Source: Pseudomonadota bacterium (GTDB lineage Bacteria > Pseudomonadota > Alphaproteobacteria > Acetobacterales > Acetobacteraceae). Taken from it: 64,000 nucleotides of DNA. Positions 53,210-60,869 of the stretch are shown here, piece after piece. Below the pieces are notes generated by a model. The model saw only the letters and a program-made list of their open reading frames with translations, had not been told where the DNA came from and searched no databases. The stretch is from assembly GCA_019351895.1 (NCBI GenBank), contig JABBOH010000026.1, positions 1 to 64,000 on the forward strand, read 5' to 3'. Each line of letters starts with the position of its first letter. Within the stretch, counting starts at the first letter, position 1. The translations under genes were made by a program, and so were the position numbers.

Positions 53210-54207
53210 GTCGGGCGCTGTCGGCTTGGGCGCGGCTGCTGCGGGAGCCGCGTCGCTTCGGCTTCGACGCCGCCCTCCGCCTTCTCATGCATCGTGCGCG
53301 AACCCCCGATGCCGCAGAGGCGGCGCGGTTTCGCAGCATCGCCCGCGCGACCTTCGAGCGCGCCGAGGTCGCGAGCATCGCGGAGCAACCGGGCCGCCCG
53401 CCCGAGGTCAGCGTGGGCATCATTGGCCTGCTCGGCCTCTCGGGCGTGCTGCCGCCGCTCTATACGGAGCTTGCCGGCGCCCGCGGGCGTCAGACGGGAC
53501 TACATGCCTTCGTCGACCTGCTGGCCCAGCGCATGGTGGGGGCCTATGCGGCGGCCGGCGCCAAATATCGCCTGCACCGCGCGCGGGAAGTGGCGGCGCT
53601 CGCGTCCCCGCCCTTGCCGGACCGGGCGAGCAACGCCCTGCTGGCGCTGACCGGGCATGGCACGCCCGGCATCGTCGAGCGGCTGCAGGTGGAGCCCGAT
53701 GTTCTGCTGCACTACGCCGGGCTGCTCGCGATGCGGCCGCGCTCCGCCGACCGGCTGGCCGCGATGCTGTCGGACTGGCTCGGCCGGCCGGTGTTTGTGG
53801 AGGAATTCGCTGGCGGCTGGCTTGCTCTGCCGCAGGACCAGCGCAGCGCGCTCGGCCGTGGGCGGCAGCCGGGCGCCTGGGACCGTCTTGGCGTCGATGC
53901 CGCCATCGGCATCCGCAGCTGGAATGCGGAGTCTCGCATCATCCTGCGCATCGGGCCGCTGGATCGCGCAGGTTTCGAGGCTCTGCTGCCGGACCGGCCC
54001 GATCATGCGCGGCTCGTCTCGCTCACGCGCGCATTCCTGGGGCTCGAGACGGGTTTCGCAATCAAACTCGTGCTTGCGCGGACGGCAGCTTTCCCGGCGA
54101 TGCTGGGCGGCGCGGACGGCGCCCGGCTCGGCTGGAATTGCTGGACGAGCGCGTCCGCGCCAGCCGCCCGCGACCGGGACGAGGCCCTGTTCGAGGTGCC
54201 GGTGTAG
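53206..54207 (+). CDS. tssG: T6SS baseplate protein TssG
   Basis: 333 aa. LLREPRRFGFDAALRLL, GIIGLLGLSGVLPPLYTEL and the second-half FVEEFAGGWLALP and RIGPLDRAGFEALLP match the family. GTG start overlapping the tssF stop. Last gene of the second T6SS block; no obvious hairpin terminator in the 32 nt before the convergent SnoaL-like gene. Confidence 0.95.
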   Translation: MSRALSAWARLLREPRRFGFDAALRLLMHRARTPDAAEAARFRSIARATFERAEVASIAEQPGRPPEVSVGIIGLLGLSGVLPPLYTELAGARGRQTGLHAFVDLLAQRMVGAYAAAGAKYRLHRAREVAALASPPLPDRASNALLALTGHGTPGIVERLQVEPDVLLHYAGLLAMRPRSADRLAAMLSDWLGRPVFVEEFAGGWLALPQDQRSALGRGRQPGAWDRLGVDAAIGIRSWNAESRIILRIGPLDRAGFEALLPDRPDHARLVSLTRAFLGLETGFAIKLVLARTAAFPAMLGGADGARLGWNCWTSASAPAARDRDEALFEVPV

Positions 54208-54239
54208 CTCGCTCACGTCGTCTTTTGCTGCCTCATCAT

Positions 54240-54653
54240 CTATGCCCACCCCAGTTGCTTGAGCGCGTTCCCGGAATTCCGTATTTTCGTCATGTGCGAG
54301 ATCTTGTCTCCAGAGAATTGCATGACATAGACGTAATCGGTCAGGACCGTCTTATGCGTCGGGGGCACGGGCCCTCCCGCCAGATGCGTTCCCTTGAATA
54401 CGGCATAGGCGGAGACGTTGCCGCGCTCGTCATCGACGGCAAACGACTTCAGATCGTAGGTGCCATCCGTCAGGACAGTCATCAATCCCTTCATCCAATC
54501 GGCATAGCCCTCGAGCGTCCTGACATCAGCAAGCGGTTCGGCTTGAGAGTCGAAGGTCGCGCCAGTCGTACAGAATTCTCGGCAGCCCGCCCAGCCTTCC
54601 CCGGCCTCGCACGCAGAGAAGAACCTTGCCGCGGTTCTCTTTATATTCGACAT
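54240..54653 (-). CDS. SnoaL-like / NTF2-fold protein
   Basis: 137 aa with the NTF2-like fold order: helices FFSACEAGEGW, a GATFDSQAEPLADVRTLEGYADWMKGLM segment, then strands (YDLKSFAVDDERGNVSAYAVFKGTHLAGG, TVLTDYVYVMQFSGDKISHMTKIRN). This resembles SnoaL-like polyketide cyclase relatives, a large group in which most members have unrelated or unknown roles. The start is ATG with GGAGA upstream; earlier in-frame codons are Arg- and Gln-rich and not protein-like. Convergent with tssG; unlikely to be part of T6SS. Confidence 0.8.
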   Translation of the reverse strand: MSNIKRTAARFFSACEAGEGWAGCREFCTTGATFDSQAEPLADVRTLEGYADWMKGLMTVLTDGTYDLKSFAVDDERGNVSAYAVFKGTHLAGGPVPPTHKTVLTDYVYVMQFSGDKISHMTKIRNSGNALKQLGWA

Positions 54654-54981
54654 TTCAATCTCCGCCTTCTGTTGTTGCTGGCACGGGAAGAACCTGCGCC
54701 GCCGCCGGCATGAAGCCACATGAAACTTCATAGGCCACTCGCACAACCGAGCGTGCGCGACGACCGAAGTTGCCGGATCAGCAGGAGCGGCGCGATCCTA
54801 AATAGAAACGATCTGTGCAGTCGAAGGTTATGAGTGATTACAGCGCCGACCGATGCGAAAGGAGTAGCGTTGATTACTACCCTATCGCTGCGAGAGAGAT
54901 CTCCCCCCCCCTCAGCAAGATCGTGCTAACTACCGAACATAAAGCTGCATGCAAGCAGCCCCGCTGACACGGGGGATTAAA
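54654..54981. promoter_or_regulatory. Non-coding region between the SnoaL-like gene and the DUF4242 gene
   Basis: About 328 nt with no supported gene, less GC-rich than its flanks. It must carry the promoters of two divergent genes. It contains TGATTAC twice (about 54835-54841 and 54871-54877), 36 nt apart, and a GGGGGATTAAA ribosome site at its right end. A run of eight or nine C near 54904-54912 is a possible slippage site. Nothing else recognised. Confidence 0.35.
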
Positions 54982-55252
54982 ATGCCGAAGTTTGTTATCG
55001 AGCGGGAGATGTCAGGAGCAGGAAGCCTCGGCCAGTCCAACTCAAAGCCGCTTCACAGCAATCCTGCAACGTTCTGAGAACGTGGGCCCAGATATCGAAT
55101 GGGTTCATAGCTACGTGACCGACGACAAGCTTTACTGCATTTACCGCGCGCCATCGGAAGACCTGATCCGCCGGCACGCCGAGACCGCCGGTTTCACGGC
55201 AAACAGGATCGCGCGAATCCACGCCACGATCGATCCGACGACAGCGGAGTAG
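54982..55252 (+). pseudogene. DUF4242-family gene with a frameshift
   Basis: Two reading frames together make one DUF4242 protein of about 90 aa. Frame 1 starts at the ATG 54982 (GGGGGA upstream) and reads MPKFVIEREMSGAGSL, the family's standard N terminus, but stops at 55077. The frame shifted by +1 carries the rest: SPTQSRFTAILQ, GPDIEWVHSYVTDDKLYC and the standard end ATIDPTTAE at 55252. The switch point lies at about 55024-55045. One extra base (or loss of two) would explain it. Either a real pseudogene or a sequencing error; the well-kept second part, with no other stop, favours a recent event or an error. Function of the family is not established. Confidence 0.8.
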
Positions 55253-55309
55253 CGAGCAGCAGACCGCGCCGCTCGGCTCTTGGTGTTGTTGCCTGCTGGT
55301 GGCCCGGCC

Positions 55310-56005
55310 TCAGTCGAGCGAGCCGAGGGCTGCCGGCTGCAGGATCAGGATGCGGGTGCCGCTCTTGCCGAGCACGCCCGCCTCCTCCCATTCCCGCAGC
55401 TGCTTGTTCACCTTCTCACGCGAACTGCCGACGAGCGTGCTGAGATCCTTCTGCGATAGCTTGACCTCGATGCGCGTGGCCCGGCCGTCCGGCACGCCGT
55501 AATCGCGGGCGAGGCGTAGCAGCAGACGGCCGAGGCGGGTGGAGAGATCGAGGAGCGCGATATCCTCGAGCGCCGCGTTAGAGCGACGGAGCCGCCCTGT
55601 GAGGATCGCGAGCATGCGAAGGCACAGATCCGCGTTGCCGCGCAACAGCCGCAGGAACTGCCCGCGCTCGATCAGCAACAGGACGCAATCCTCCTGCGCG
55701 GAGGCGTCCGCGCTGCAGGGCTCGCCGTCGAGCAGGGACATCTCGCCCAGGGTCTCGCCCGGGCCAAGGACGCCGAGCGTGACCTCCTTGCCATCCTCGG
55801 ACACCAGGCTGACCCTCACCCGCCCGGCGGCAATCACGAACATGCCGAGGCTGGGGTCGCCGCGATGGAGAATGAACTCGCCGCGCGCGATCCGCCGGAC
55901 CACGGCGCGGGCGAGCACGGCGTCGAGTTCATCCGGGGTCATCTTCTGGAACAACAGACTATGGCTTAGCACGGCGCGGCGCGCCTCGGCGTCGAACGTC
56001 GTCAT
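55310..56005 (-). CDS. Crp/Fnr-family transcriptional regulator
   Basis: 231 aa. N-terminal cyclic-nucleotide-binding fold (~15-130; HRGDPSLGMFVIAAGRVRVSL, LGEMSLLDG) and a C-terminal winged helix with LSQKDLSTLVGSSREKVNKQ (~185-205). The PR-x-A-T phosphate-binding motif of cAMP-binding CRP is replaced by EPCSADAS and there is no Fnr-type N-terminal Cys cluster, so the effector, if any, is unknown. Single-gene unit, convergent with the DUF4242 gene. A cyclase gene is present 27 kb away in this window but a link is only speculation. Confidence 0.93.
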   Translation of the reverse strand: MTTFDAEARRAVLSHSLLFQKMTPDELDAVLARAVVRRIARGEFILHRGDPSLGMFVIAAGRVRVSLVSEDGKEVTLGVLGPGETLGEMSLLDGEPCSADASAQEDCVLLLIERGQFLRLLRGNADLCLRMLAILTGRLRRSNAALEDIALLDLSTRLGRLLLRLARDYGVPDGRATRIEVKLSQKDLSTLVGSSREKVNKQLREWEEAGVLGKSGTRILILQPAALGSLD

Positions 56006-56814
56006 GTGTTCCCGCAGTCCCCCGCGCTGCCCGAATCCGACCTGAGGGCTGCGTGACTATTTCTAACCGTGGGCGCACCGATCGGCCAGAGCGGCGGGTT
56101 CGGGTTCAACCTCCGAGTTCAGAAAGAGCCCGCGCGTCTCGGGGAGCGGTGGCCGCCACGGATCAGGCTAGACAAGAGACCTGCCCCAGACCCTACGGTT
56201 GTGGCTATTCCCTCCGATCCCGTTTTGAGTCTCCGGAGGAGAGATATCCCGTGCGCAGTCGGTGCCGGCAGCGGCACAGTTACAATGTCCGGCCCGCAGA
56301 TTGATGATCGTTCAACCGACGGATTGCTCCAGGCCTCAGGTATCCGGCGCCGAGGCGAACCTCTGCGCCGGATACCTCCGTGCCATTCGCCAGCAGGACG
56401 GCTAGGACTTCGCGACCGGCGAAGCGGGTACAGGAAACCCCCATTTGCCGCAGAAACCCACAGGCCCCGGCACGCAAATCATGGGATAAATGCCTGAGGC
56501 GATCCGTGCCGGACAGGACACGGCCGACAGTGCCATAGCCCAGAAGGGTGCAGCCCGAAGGGATATCGCGCGAACGTGAGCAAAGACATCCGTTCCGTGC
56601 TTGATTTTCATTTCATCCCGCGCTTTCGCCGGGAGCACGTCCCGTCTTCTGCTCTCTGACGTGAAACTATCCGAGCCATAGGGCATAATCCTAATTCTCA
56701 CCCCTCCTAAAAGACTCACCCGGACGACTTTTGGCTAAGGCGACACCCGCGCGCGCGAAATCCTATCGTCATGTTAACAGACCAGACCACGATGGTGTCC
56801 GGTCATAGGCTCTG
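56006..56814. other. About 800 nt without a convincing gene
   Basis: Frames of 65-142 codons exist on both strands but none has a ribosome site together with a protein family look, and their amino acid composition (Arg/Pro-rich) is that of shadows of GC-rich DNA. The stretch contains one very strong hairpin (separate entry) and, near its right end, DNA poorer in G and C. It may hold the promoters of the Crp/Fnr gene and the flavoprotein gene, a small RNA, or gene remains. Confidence 0.5.
56338..56377. other. Long perfect hairpin in intergenic DNA (RNA element or repeat palindrome)
   Basis: Inverted repeat AGGTATCCGGCGC / GCGCCGGATACCT (13 bp, perfect) enclosing a second short stem gagg-cgaa-cctc after one mismatch. 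The whole 40 nt folds as a single stem with a cgaa tetraloop. There is no T run on either side, so it is not a classical terminator; it lies about 330 nt upstream of the Crp/Fnr gene and 440 nt upstream of the flavoprotein gene. Possible identities: a structured small RNA, a REP-like palindrome, or a binding site. Confidence 0.7.
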
Positions 56815-58071
56815 GTGAGGATGCTATCGTTGACAGATTCGCTGATAATCGGTGCGGGCCCGTACGGCCTGTCGCTCGCCGCACATCTTCGTGCACGCCA
56901 GCTTGACTTCCGGATCGCGGGAACGGCGATGGGGGCCTGGGTTTCGGCGATGCCTCCCGGGATGCATCTGAAGTCCGAGGGATTCGCCTCCACGCTTTTT
57001 GAGCCGAGCGGGCGCTTCACGCTCGGCGCTTATTGCGCGGAAGCCGGCATTCCCTATGCCGATACGGGCGTCCCGGTGAAGAAGGATACCTTCGTCGCCT
57101 ACGGACAGGAGTTCCAGCGGCGGTTCGTCCCGAACCTCGAGGACCGCACGGCGGTATCGGTAACCCGCGACAAGCGGGGCTTTACCACCGTCTTCTCCGA
57201 CGGCGGCAGTATAACATCCCGCCGCATCGTGGTCGCCGCCGGCGTCTCGAGCTACGCGGAGATTCCCGAGAATCTACGAGGCCTCCCGTCGAGCATCTGC
57301 AGTCACAGCGCCCACCATGGTGACTTCACACCCTTCGCAGACCGCGATGTCGTCGTGATCGGCGGGGGTTCGTCCGCAATGGATGTCGCGGCGGCGCTCC
57401 GTCGCAACGGCGCCCGCGTCACGGTTGTCGCCCGGCGCGGCTCGGTGCGGTTTCAGACGCCACTCGGAACGCGAACGCTGCGGGATAAGATCCGGGCGCC
57501 GATGACGACGCTCGGGCCGGGATGGAAGTCCGTGCTCTGCACGAAGGCCCCTCTGCTGTTCCATCTGATGCCCGCGGATTTCCGCACGACCGTCGTAAAA
57601 CGGTACCTTGGGCCGGCGCCCGCGTGGTTCGTACGCGATCAGATCGAAGGACATGTGCCGATTCTCACAGGCACGGTCGTGACCTCGGCGGAGCCCGAGG
57701 GTGGCCGGGCGCGCCTCGGCCTGCGAAGCGCTGATGGCACCGAAAGCACCATCTTCGCCGACCACGTGATCTGCGCGACCGGATTTCGTGTCTCCGTCAA
57801 CCGCGATAGCTTCCTCGCCTCCGACCTTGTCTCAGCCATCAAGAATGTGGAGGGTGCGCCGAAGCTCTCACGCCATTTCGAGAGCTCTCTCGCGGGCCTC
57901 TATTTCATCGGTCCCGCCGCAGCGAACAGCTTCGGGCCCATGCTGCGCTTCGCGGCCGGAGCAGGCTTCACCGCGCGCCGCGTCTCGCGCCACCTCTCGA
58001 CCACGAGCCCGCGCCGGAGCGTGCGCCAGATCGAGGACAAGCACGCGGCCGCCGTTACGGCAGACGCCTGA
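56815..58071 (+). CDS. FAD/NAD(P)-binding oxidoreductase (flavoprotein monooxygenase-like)
   Basis: 418 aa with two dinucleotide-binding motifs: GAGPYGLS (~13-20) for FAD and GGGSSAMD (~184-191) for NAD(P)H, plus the ATG-type motif CATGFR (~320). The layout resembles class B flavin monooxygenases and lysine/ornithine N-hydroxylases, though substrate cannot be told. Start is GTG at 56815 (or ATG two codons later). The ATP-grasp ligase gene begins 3 nt after its stop, so both are one operon; together they look like a small biosynthetic unit that oxidises and ligates an amino or carboxylic acid substrate. Confidence 0.85.
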   Translation: MRMLSLTDSLIIGAGPYGLSLAAHLRARQLDFRIAGTAMGAWVSAMPPGMHLKSEGFASTLFEPSGRFTLGAYCAEAGIPYADTGVPVKKDTFVAYGQEFQRRFVPNLEDRTAVSVTRDKRGFTTVFSDGGSITSRRIVVAAGVSSYAEIPENLRGLPSSICSHSAHHGDFTPFADRDVVVIGGGSSAMDVAAALRRNGARVTVVARRGSVRFQTPLGTRTLRDKIRAPMTTLGPGWKSVLCTKAPLLFHLMPADFRTTVVKRYLGPAPAWFVRDQIEGHVPILTGTVVTSAEPEGGRARLGLRSADGTESTIFADHVICATGFRVSVNRDSFLASDLVSAIKNVEGAPKLSRHFESSLAGLYFIGPAAANSFGPMLRFAAGAGFTARRVSRHLSTTSPRRSVRQIEDKHAAAVTADA

Positions 58072-58074
58072 GCC

Positions 58075-59475
58075 ATGTTTACCGCGGGGGCTGGTGGACG
58101 ACCTGAGCGCGCCTCGGCTGCGCGCATCCTGTTCGTGGCGCTCACGAACGATCTCGGTATGGACAGGCTGCCGGCGACCTTGGCGGCTCATGGCGTTGGT
58201 TGCGCCATCCTGGCGCCGCCCGGCTTTTACTGCACGGCGAGCCGCGCGATCCAGCGCCACTTCCGCCTTCCGCCGCATTGCGGGATGTGGCTCGGCATCA
58301 CGTTTTTGCGCCCGTTGCTGGAAAGCGCGGCGCGGGAATGGCAGGCTGATCTGATCATCCCCTTGGACGATGTGGCCGCGCGCTGCCTGCGCGGCCTTGT
58401 ATCGACCCCCGCGACGAGCGCTGCCCTCCGGGCTGTGCTGCAGACGTCGCTCGGCGCACCCAGTGGCTATGCCGATTCCTGCAGCCGCTCGGGCTTGATG
58501 CAGCTGGCGGAACGGCTCGGCGTCCGCGTGCCGCGCTTCACGGTCACTCCCGATCCGGCCAAACGCCTGGAGCAGGCGGCGAGCTGGGGCTACCCCGTGG
58601 TACTGAAGGTCGAACATACTTGCGGCGGTCATGGCGTGACGATCGCGACAACACCGGAGCAACTCGCCGCCAGCGTCGCCGCTGCGGCGGGCGCGCCCCT
58701 CTGGCTGCGGATGAAACACAGGCTCCGCAACCGCGTCTGGCGCCTGACCGGCCGCGAGGAAACGGCGAAAGCGCCGCCGCTGGTTCAGTCCTTCGTGCAG
58801 GGCGTGCCGGCCATGCGCACGGTTTCCGCCTGGCAGGGTGCGGTGCTGGACGGTATCAGCTTCGTCGCCGACAAGACCCATCCCGCGCCCACCGGCCCCA
58901 GCACGATCGTGCGGCATGTCGAGAATGACGAAATGGCGGACTCCGCCCGTCGTCTGGTGGCCGCTCTGGGATGCTCGGGCTTCGTGAGCTTCGACTTCAT
59001 GCTGAACGAAGCCACGGGCGAGGCCGCGCTGATCGAGATGAACCCACGGCCCATCGGCACGACCCATCTGGCGGCGTTATTCGGCCACGACGCCTGCGTC
59101 CCGTTGCTCGCCCGCCTTACCGGCGGCCGCTTCGCGGAGCATGTCGCGGCTGCCGCCCACCCTCAGCAGGTGGCGCTGTTTCCAAAGGAAATCGAACGCG
59201 ACCGCCGGGACCTCGGGCGCCTCTGCAGCCCGGGTATCTACCACGACATGCCAATCGACCAGCCCCGGATCATGGCGCTCTATCTACGGCGTCTCCAGAA
59301 GCTGTATCCGGCCGAGTTTCCGGAAATCGTGGAGGGCCTTCACGCGTTGGGGGCTCATCTCCCTCTGCCCGCCTCCGGCAATCAACAACTGGCCGAGAGT
59401 AGCCCAAGGCCCGCTCTCCGCAGCTGGATAGACCGCCTCTCGGATGGCCAGCCCCCGGGTCTTCCGCGCCTTTAG
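58075..59475 (+). CDS. ATP-grasp ligase (carboxylate-amine ligase type)
   Basis: 466 aa. An N-terminal pre-ATP-grasp region (~15-130; ARILFVALTNDLGMDRLPATL), an ATP-binding part with YPVVLKVEHTCGGHGV (~178-193), and the C-terminal metal-binding motif ALIEMNPRPIGTTHLA (~321-336), in which Glu and Asn would bind Mg. Such enzymes join a carboxylate to an amine or thiol through an acyl phosphate. The C-terminal 100 residues are family-atypical. It follows the flavoprotein gene by 3 nt. The substrate is unknown; a dipeptide-like or modified amino acid product is a guess. Confidence 0.85.
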   Translation: MFTAGAGGRPERASAARILFVALTNDLGMDRLPATLAAHGVGCAILAPPGFYCTASRAIQRHFRLPPHCGMWLGITFLRPLLESAAREWQADLIIPLDDVAARCLRGLVSTPATSAALRAVLQTSLGAPSGYADSCSRSGLMQLAERLGVRVPRFTVTPDPAKRLEQAASWGYPVVLKVEHTCGGHGVTIATTPEQLAASVAAAAGAPLWLRMKHRLRNRVWRLTGREETAKAPPLVQSFVQGVPAMRTVSAWQGAVLDGISFVADKTHPAPTGPSTIVRHVENDEMADSARRLVAALGCSGFVSFDFMLNEATGEAALIEMNPRPIGTTHLAALFGHDACVPLLARLTGGRFAEHVAAAAHPQQVALFPKEIERDRRDLGRLCSPGIYHDMPIDQPRIMALYLRRLQKLYPAEFPEIVEGLHALGAHLPLPASGNQQLAESSPRPALRSWIDRLSDGQPPGLPRL

Positions 59476-59588
59476 GTTTTTCGTCGCCGATCACATCTTG
59501 CTGCACGGCACCGCCTCGCGCGCTCGTCAGATGCGCCGCAGCGCGAGGCATTGGAAAATGTCCCAGCACCAACAGGGGACTTTGAAGG

Positions 59589-60812
59589 ATGAAAGCTGTC
59601 GTATGGCATGATGTCGGGGACATCCGCATGGATGACGTACCGGACCCTAAGGTCGAGAAGCCGACCGATGCCGTCGTCCGCCTGACCCGCTCGGCGATCT
59701 GCGGCACCGATCTGCACTTCGTGCGGGGCACCTTCTCGGGCATGAAGGCCGGCACCATCCTGGGTCATGAGGGCGTCGGCGTCATCGAGGCGCTGGGCGA
59801 CGACGTGCGCAACTTCAACATCGGCGACCGCGTCGTGATCTGTTCGACTATCGCCTGCGGTACCTGCAGCTATTGCCGCGCGGGATATACCGCGCAGTGC
59901 GACAAGGCCAATCCGAACGGTCCCGACGCAGGCACCTGCTTCTTCGGCGGCCCCGCCGAAACCGGCCCCATCAACGGGCTGCAGGCCGAGCGCGCGCGCA
60001 TCCCCTTCGCGGCTTCCACCCTGGTAAAACTTCCCGACGAGGTCAGCGACGATCAGGCGATCCTGATCTCGGACATCTTCCCGACCGGCTGGTTCGGCGC
60101 GGTGCTGGGTGAAGTGACGGACGGCGACACGGTCGCGGTCTTCGGCTGCGGCCCGGTCGGGCAATTCGCGATCGCGAGCGCACTGCTGCTCGGCGCCGGG
60201 CAGGTCATCGCCGTCGACAAGCACGAGGACCGGCTCGCCATGGCGCGCAGCCTCGGCGCATTCCCGGTGAATTTCGAGCAGGAGGATCCGGTCGAAGCGA
60301 TCAAGCGCCTGAGCGGCGGTGTCGGCGTCGACCGCGTCATAGACGCTGTCGGGGTCGATGCCATGCATGCGCATCACGGCCCGGCTGCGGAAAAGGCCGC
60401 CGAGAAGGAGGAGACCTTCGCCCACGAGGTCCAGCAGGTCGCCCCGAAGCAGCACCACGATGACGGCAACTGGGTTCCGGGCGATGCGCCTAGTCAGGCA
60501 CTGCTGTGGGCGGTGCAGTCGCTCGCCAAGGCCGGAACGCTCGGCATCATCGGCGTCTACCCGCCGGCCGCCGACAGTTTTCCCATCGGCATGGCGATGA
60601 ACAAGAACCTGTCGATCAACGCGGGCAACTGCAACCACCGCACCTATGTGCCGAAGCTCGTCGAGATGGTGCGGATGGGGCGCATCGATCCGCTGCAGGT
60701 GCTGACCAAGGTCGAGCCGCTCACCAGCGTCATCGACGCCTACAAGCACTTCGACAAACGCGAGAGCGGCTGGGTGAAGACCGAGCTGACCCTGCCTCAG
60801 GCCGCGGAATAG
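59589..60812 (+). CDS. Zinc-dependent alcohol dehydrogenase (MDR family)
   Basis: 407 aa, of the formaldehyde-dehydrogenase/threonine-dehydrogenase-like branch. Catalytic zinc: Cys38 in ICGTD and His60 in GHEGVG; structural zinc: four Cys in CGTCSYCRAGYTAQC; NAD-binding GCGPVGQ (~194-200). A 50-residue insert rich in His/Lys/Glu (~257-300) is like that of long-chain MDR relatives. Single gene, 113 nt after the ATP-grasp gene, ended by a hairpin shared with the convergent GMC gene. Confidence 0.9.
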   Translation: MKAVVWHDVGDIRMDDVPDPKVEKPTDAVVRLTRSAICGTDLHFVRGTFSGMKAGTILGHEGVGVIEALGDDVRNFNIGDRVVICSTIACGTCSYCRAGYTAQCDKANPNGPDAGTCFFGGPAETGPINGLQAERARIPFAASTLVKLPDEVSDDQAILISDIFPTGWFGAVLGEVTDGDTVAVFGCGPVGQFAIASALLLGAGQVIAVDKHEDRLAMARSLGAFPVNFEQEDPVEAIKRLSGGVGVDRVIDAVGVDAMHAHHGPAAEKAAEKEETFAHEVQQVAPKQHHDDGNWVPGDAPSQALLWAVQSLAKAGTLGIIGVYPPAADSFPIGMAMNKNLSINAGNCNHRTYVPKLVEMVRMGRIDPLQVLTKVEPLTSVIDAYKHFDKRESGWVKTELTLPQAAE

Positions 60813-60827
60813 CCCGGCACGGCGAGC

Positions 60828-60858
60828 CGCGTCATCCGCCGGCATAACGGATGACGCG
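60828..60858. terminator. Hairpin between convergent dehydrogenase genes
   Basis: Perfect 11-bp inverted repeat cgcgtcatccg / cggatgacgcg with a 9-nt loop, in the 57-nt gap between the alcohol dehydrogenase (plus) and the GMC oxidoreductase (minus) stops. No long T run, but the place between convergent stops fits a bidirectional terminator. Confidence 0.65.
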
Positions 60859-60869
60859 AAAGCCCTGCC

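Noticed and set aside
54240-54653. SnoaL-like protein considered as T6SS effector or lipopeptide tailoring enzyme
   Set aside because: It is convergent with tssG, has its own upstream region and no secretion or toxin motif; no link beyond proximity.
56069-56497. 142-codon plus-strand frame and smaller minus-strand frames in the 56006-56814 gap
   Set aside because: Composition is Arg/Pro/Gly-rich without motifs, and the frames cross the hairpin at 56338-56377; not supported as genes.
59513-59549. Inverted repeat (8 bp, gcctcgcg / cgcgaggc) between the ATP-grasp and alcohol dehydrogenase genes
   Set aside because: Short stem with a 21-nt loop in GC-rich DNA and no T run; could be chance, so not called a terminator.
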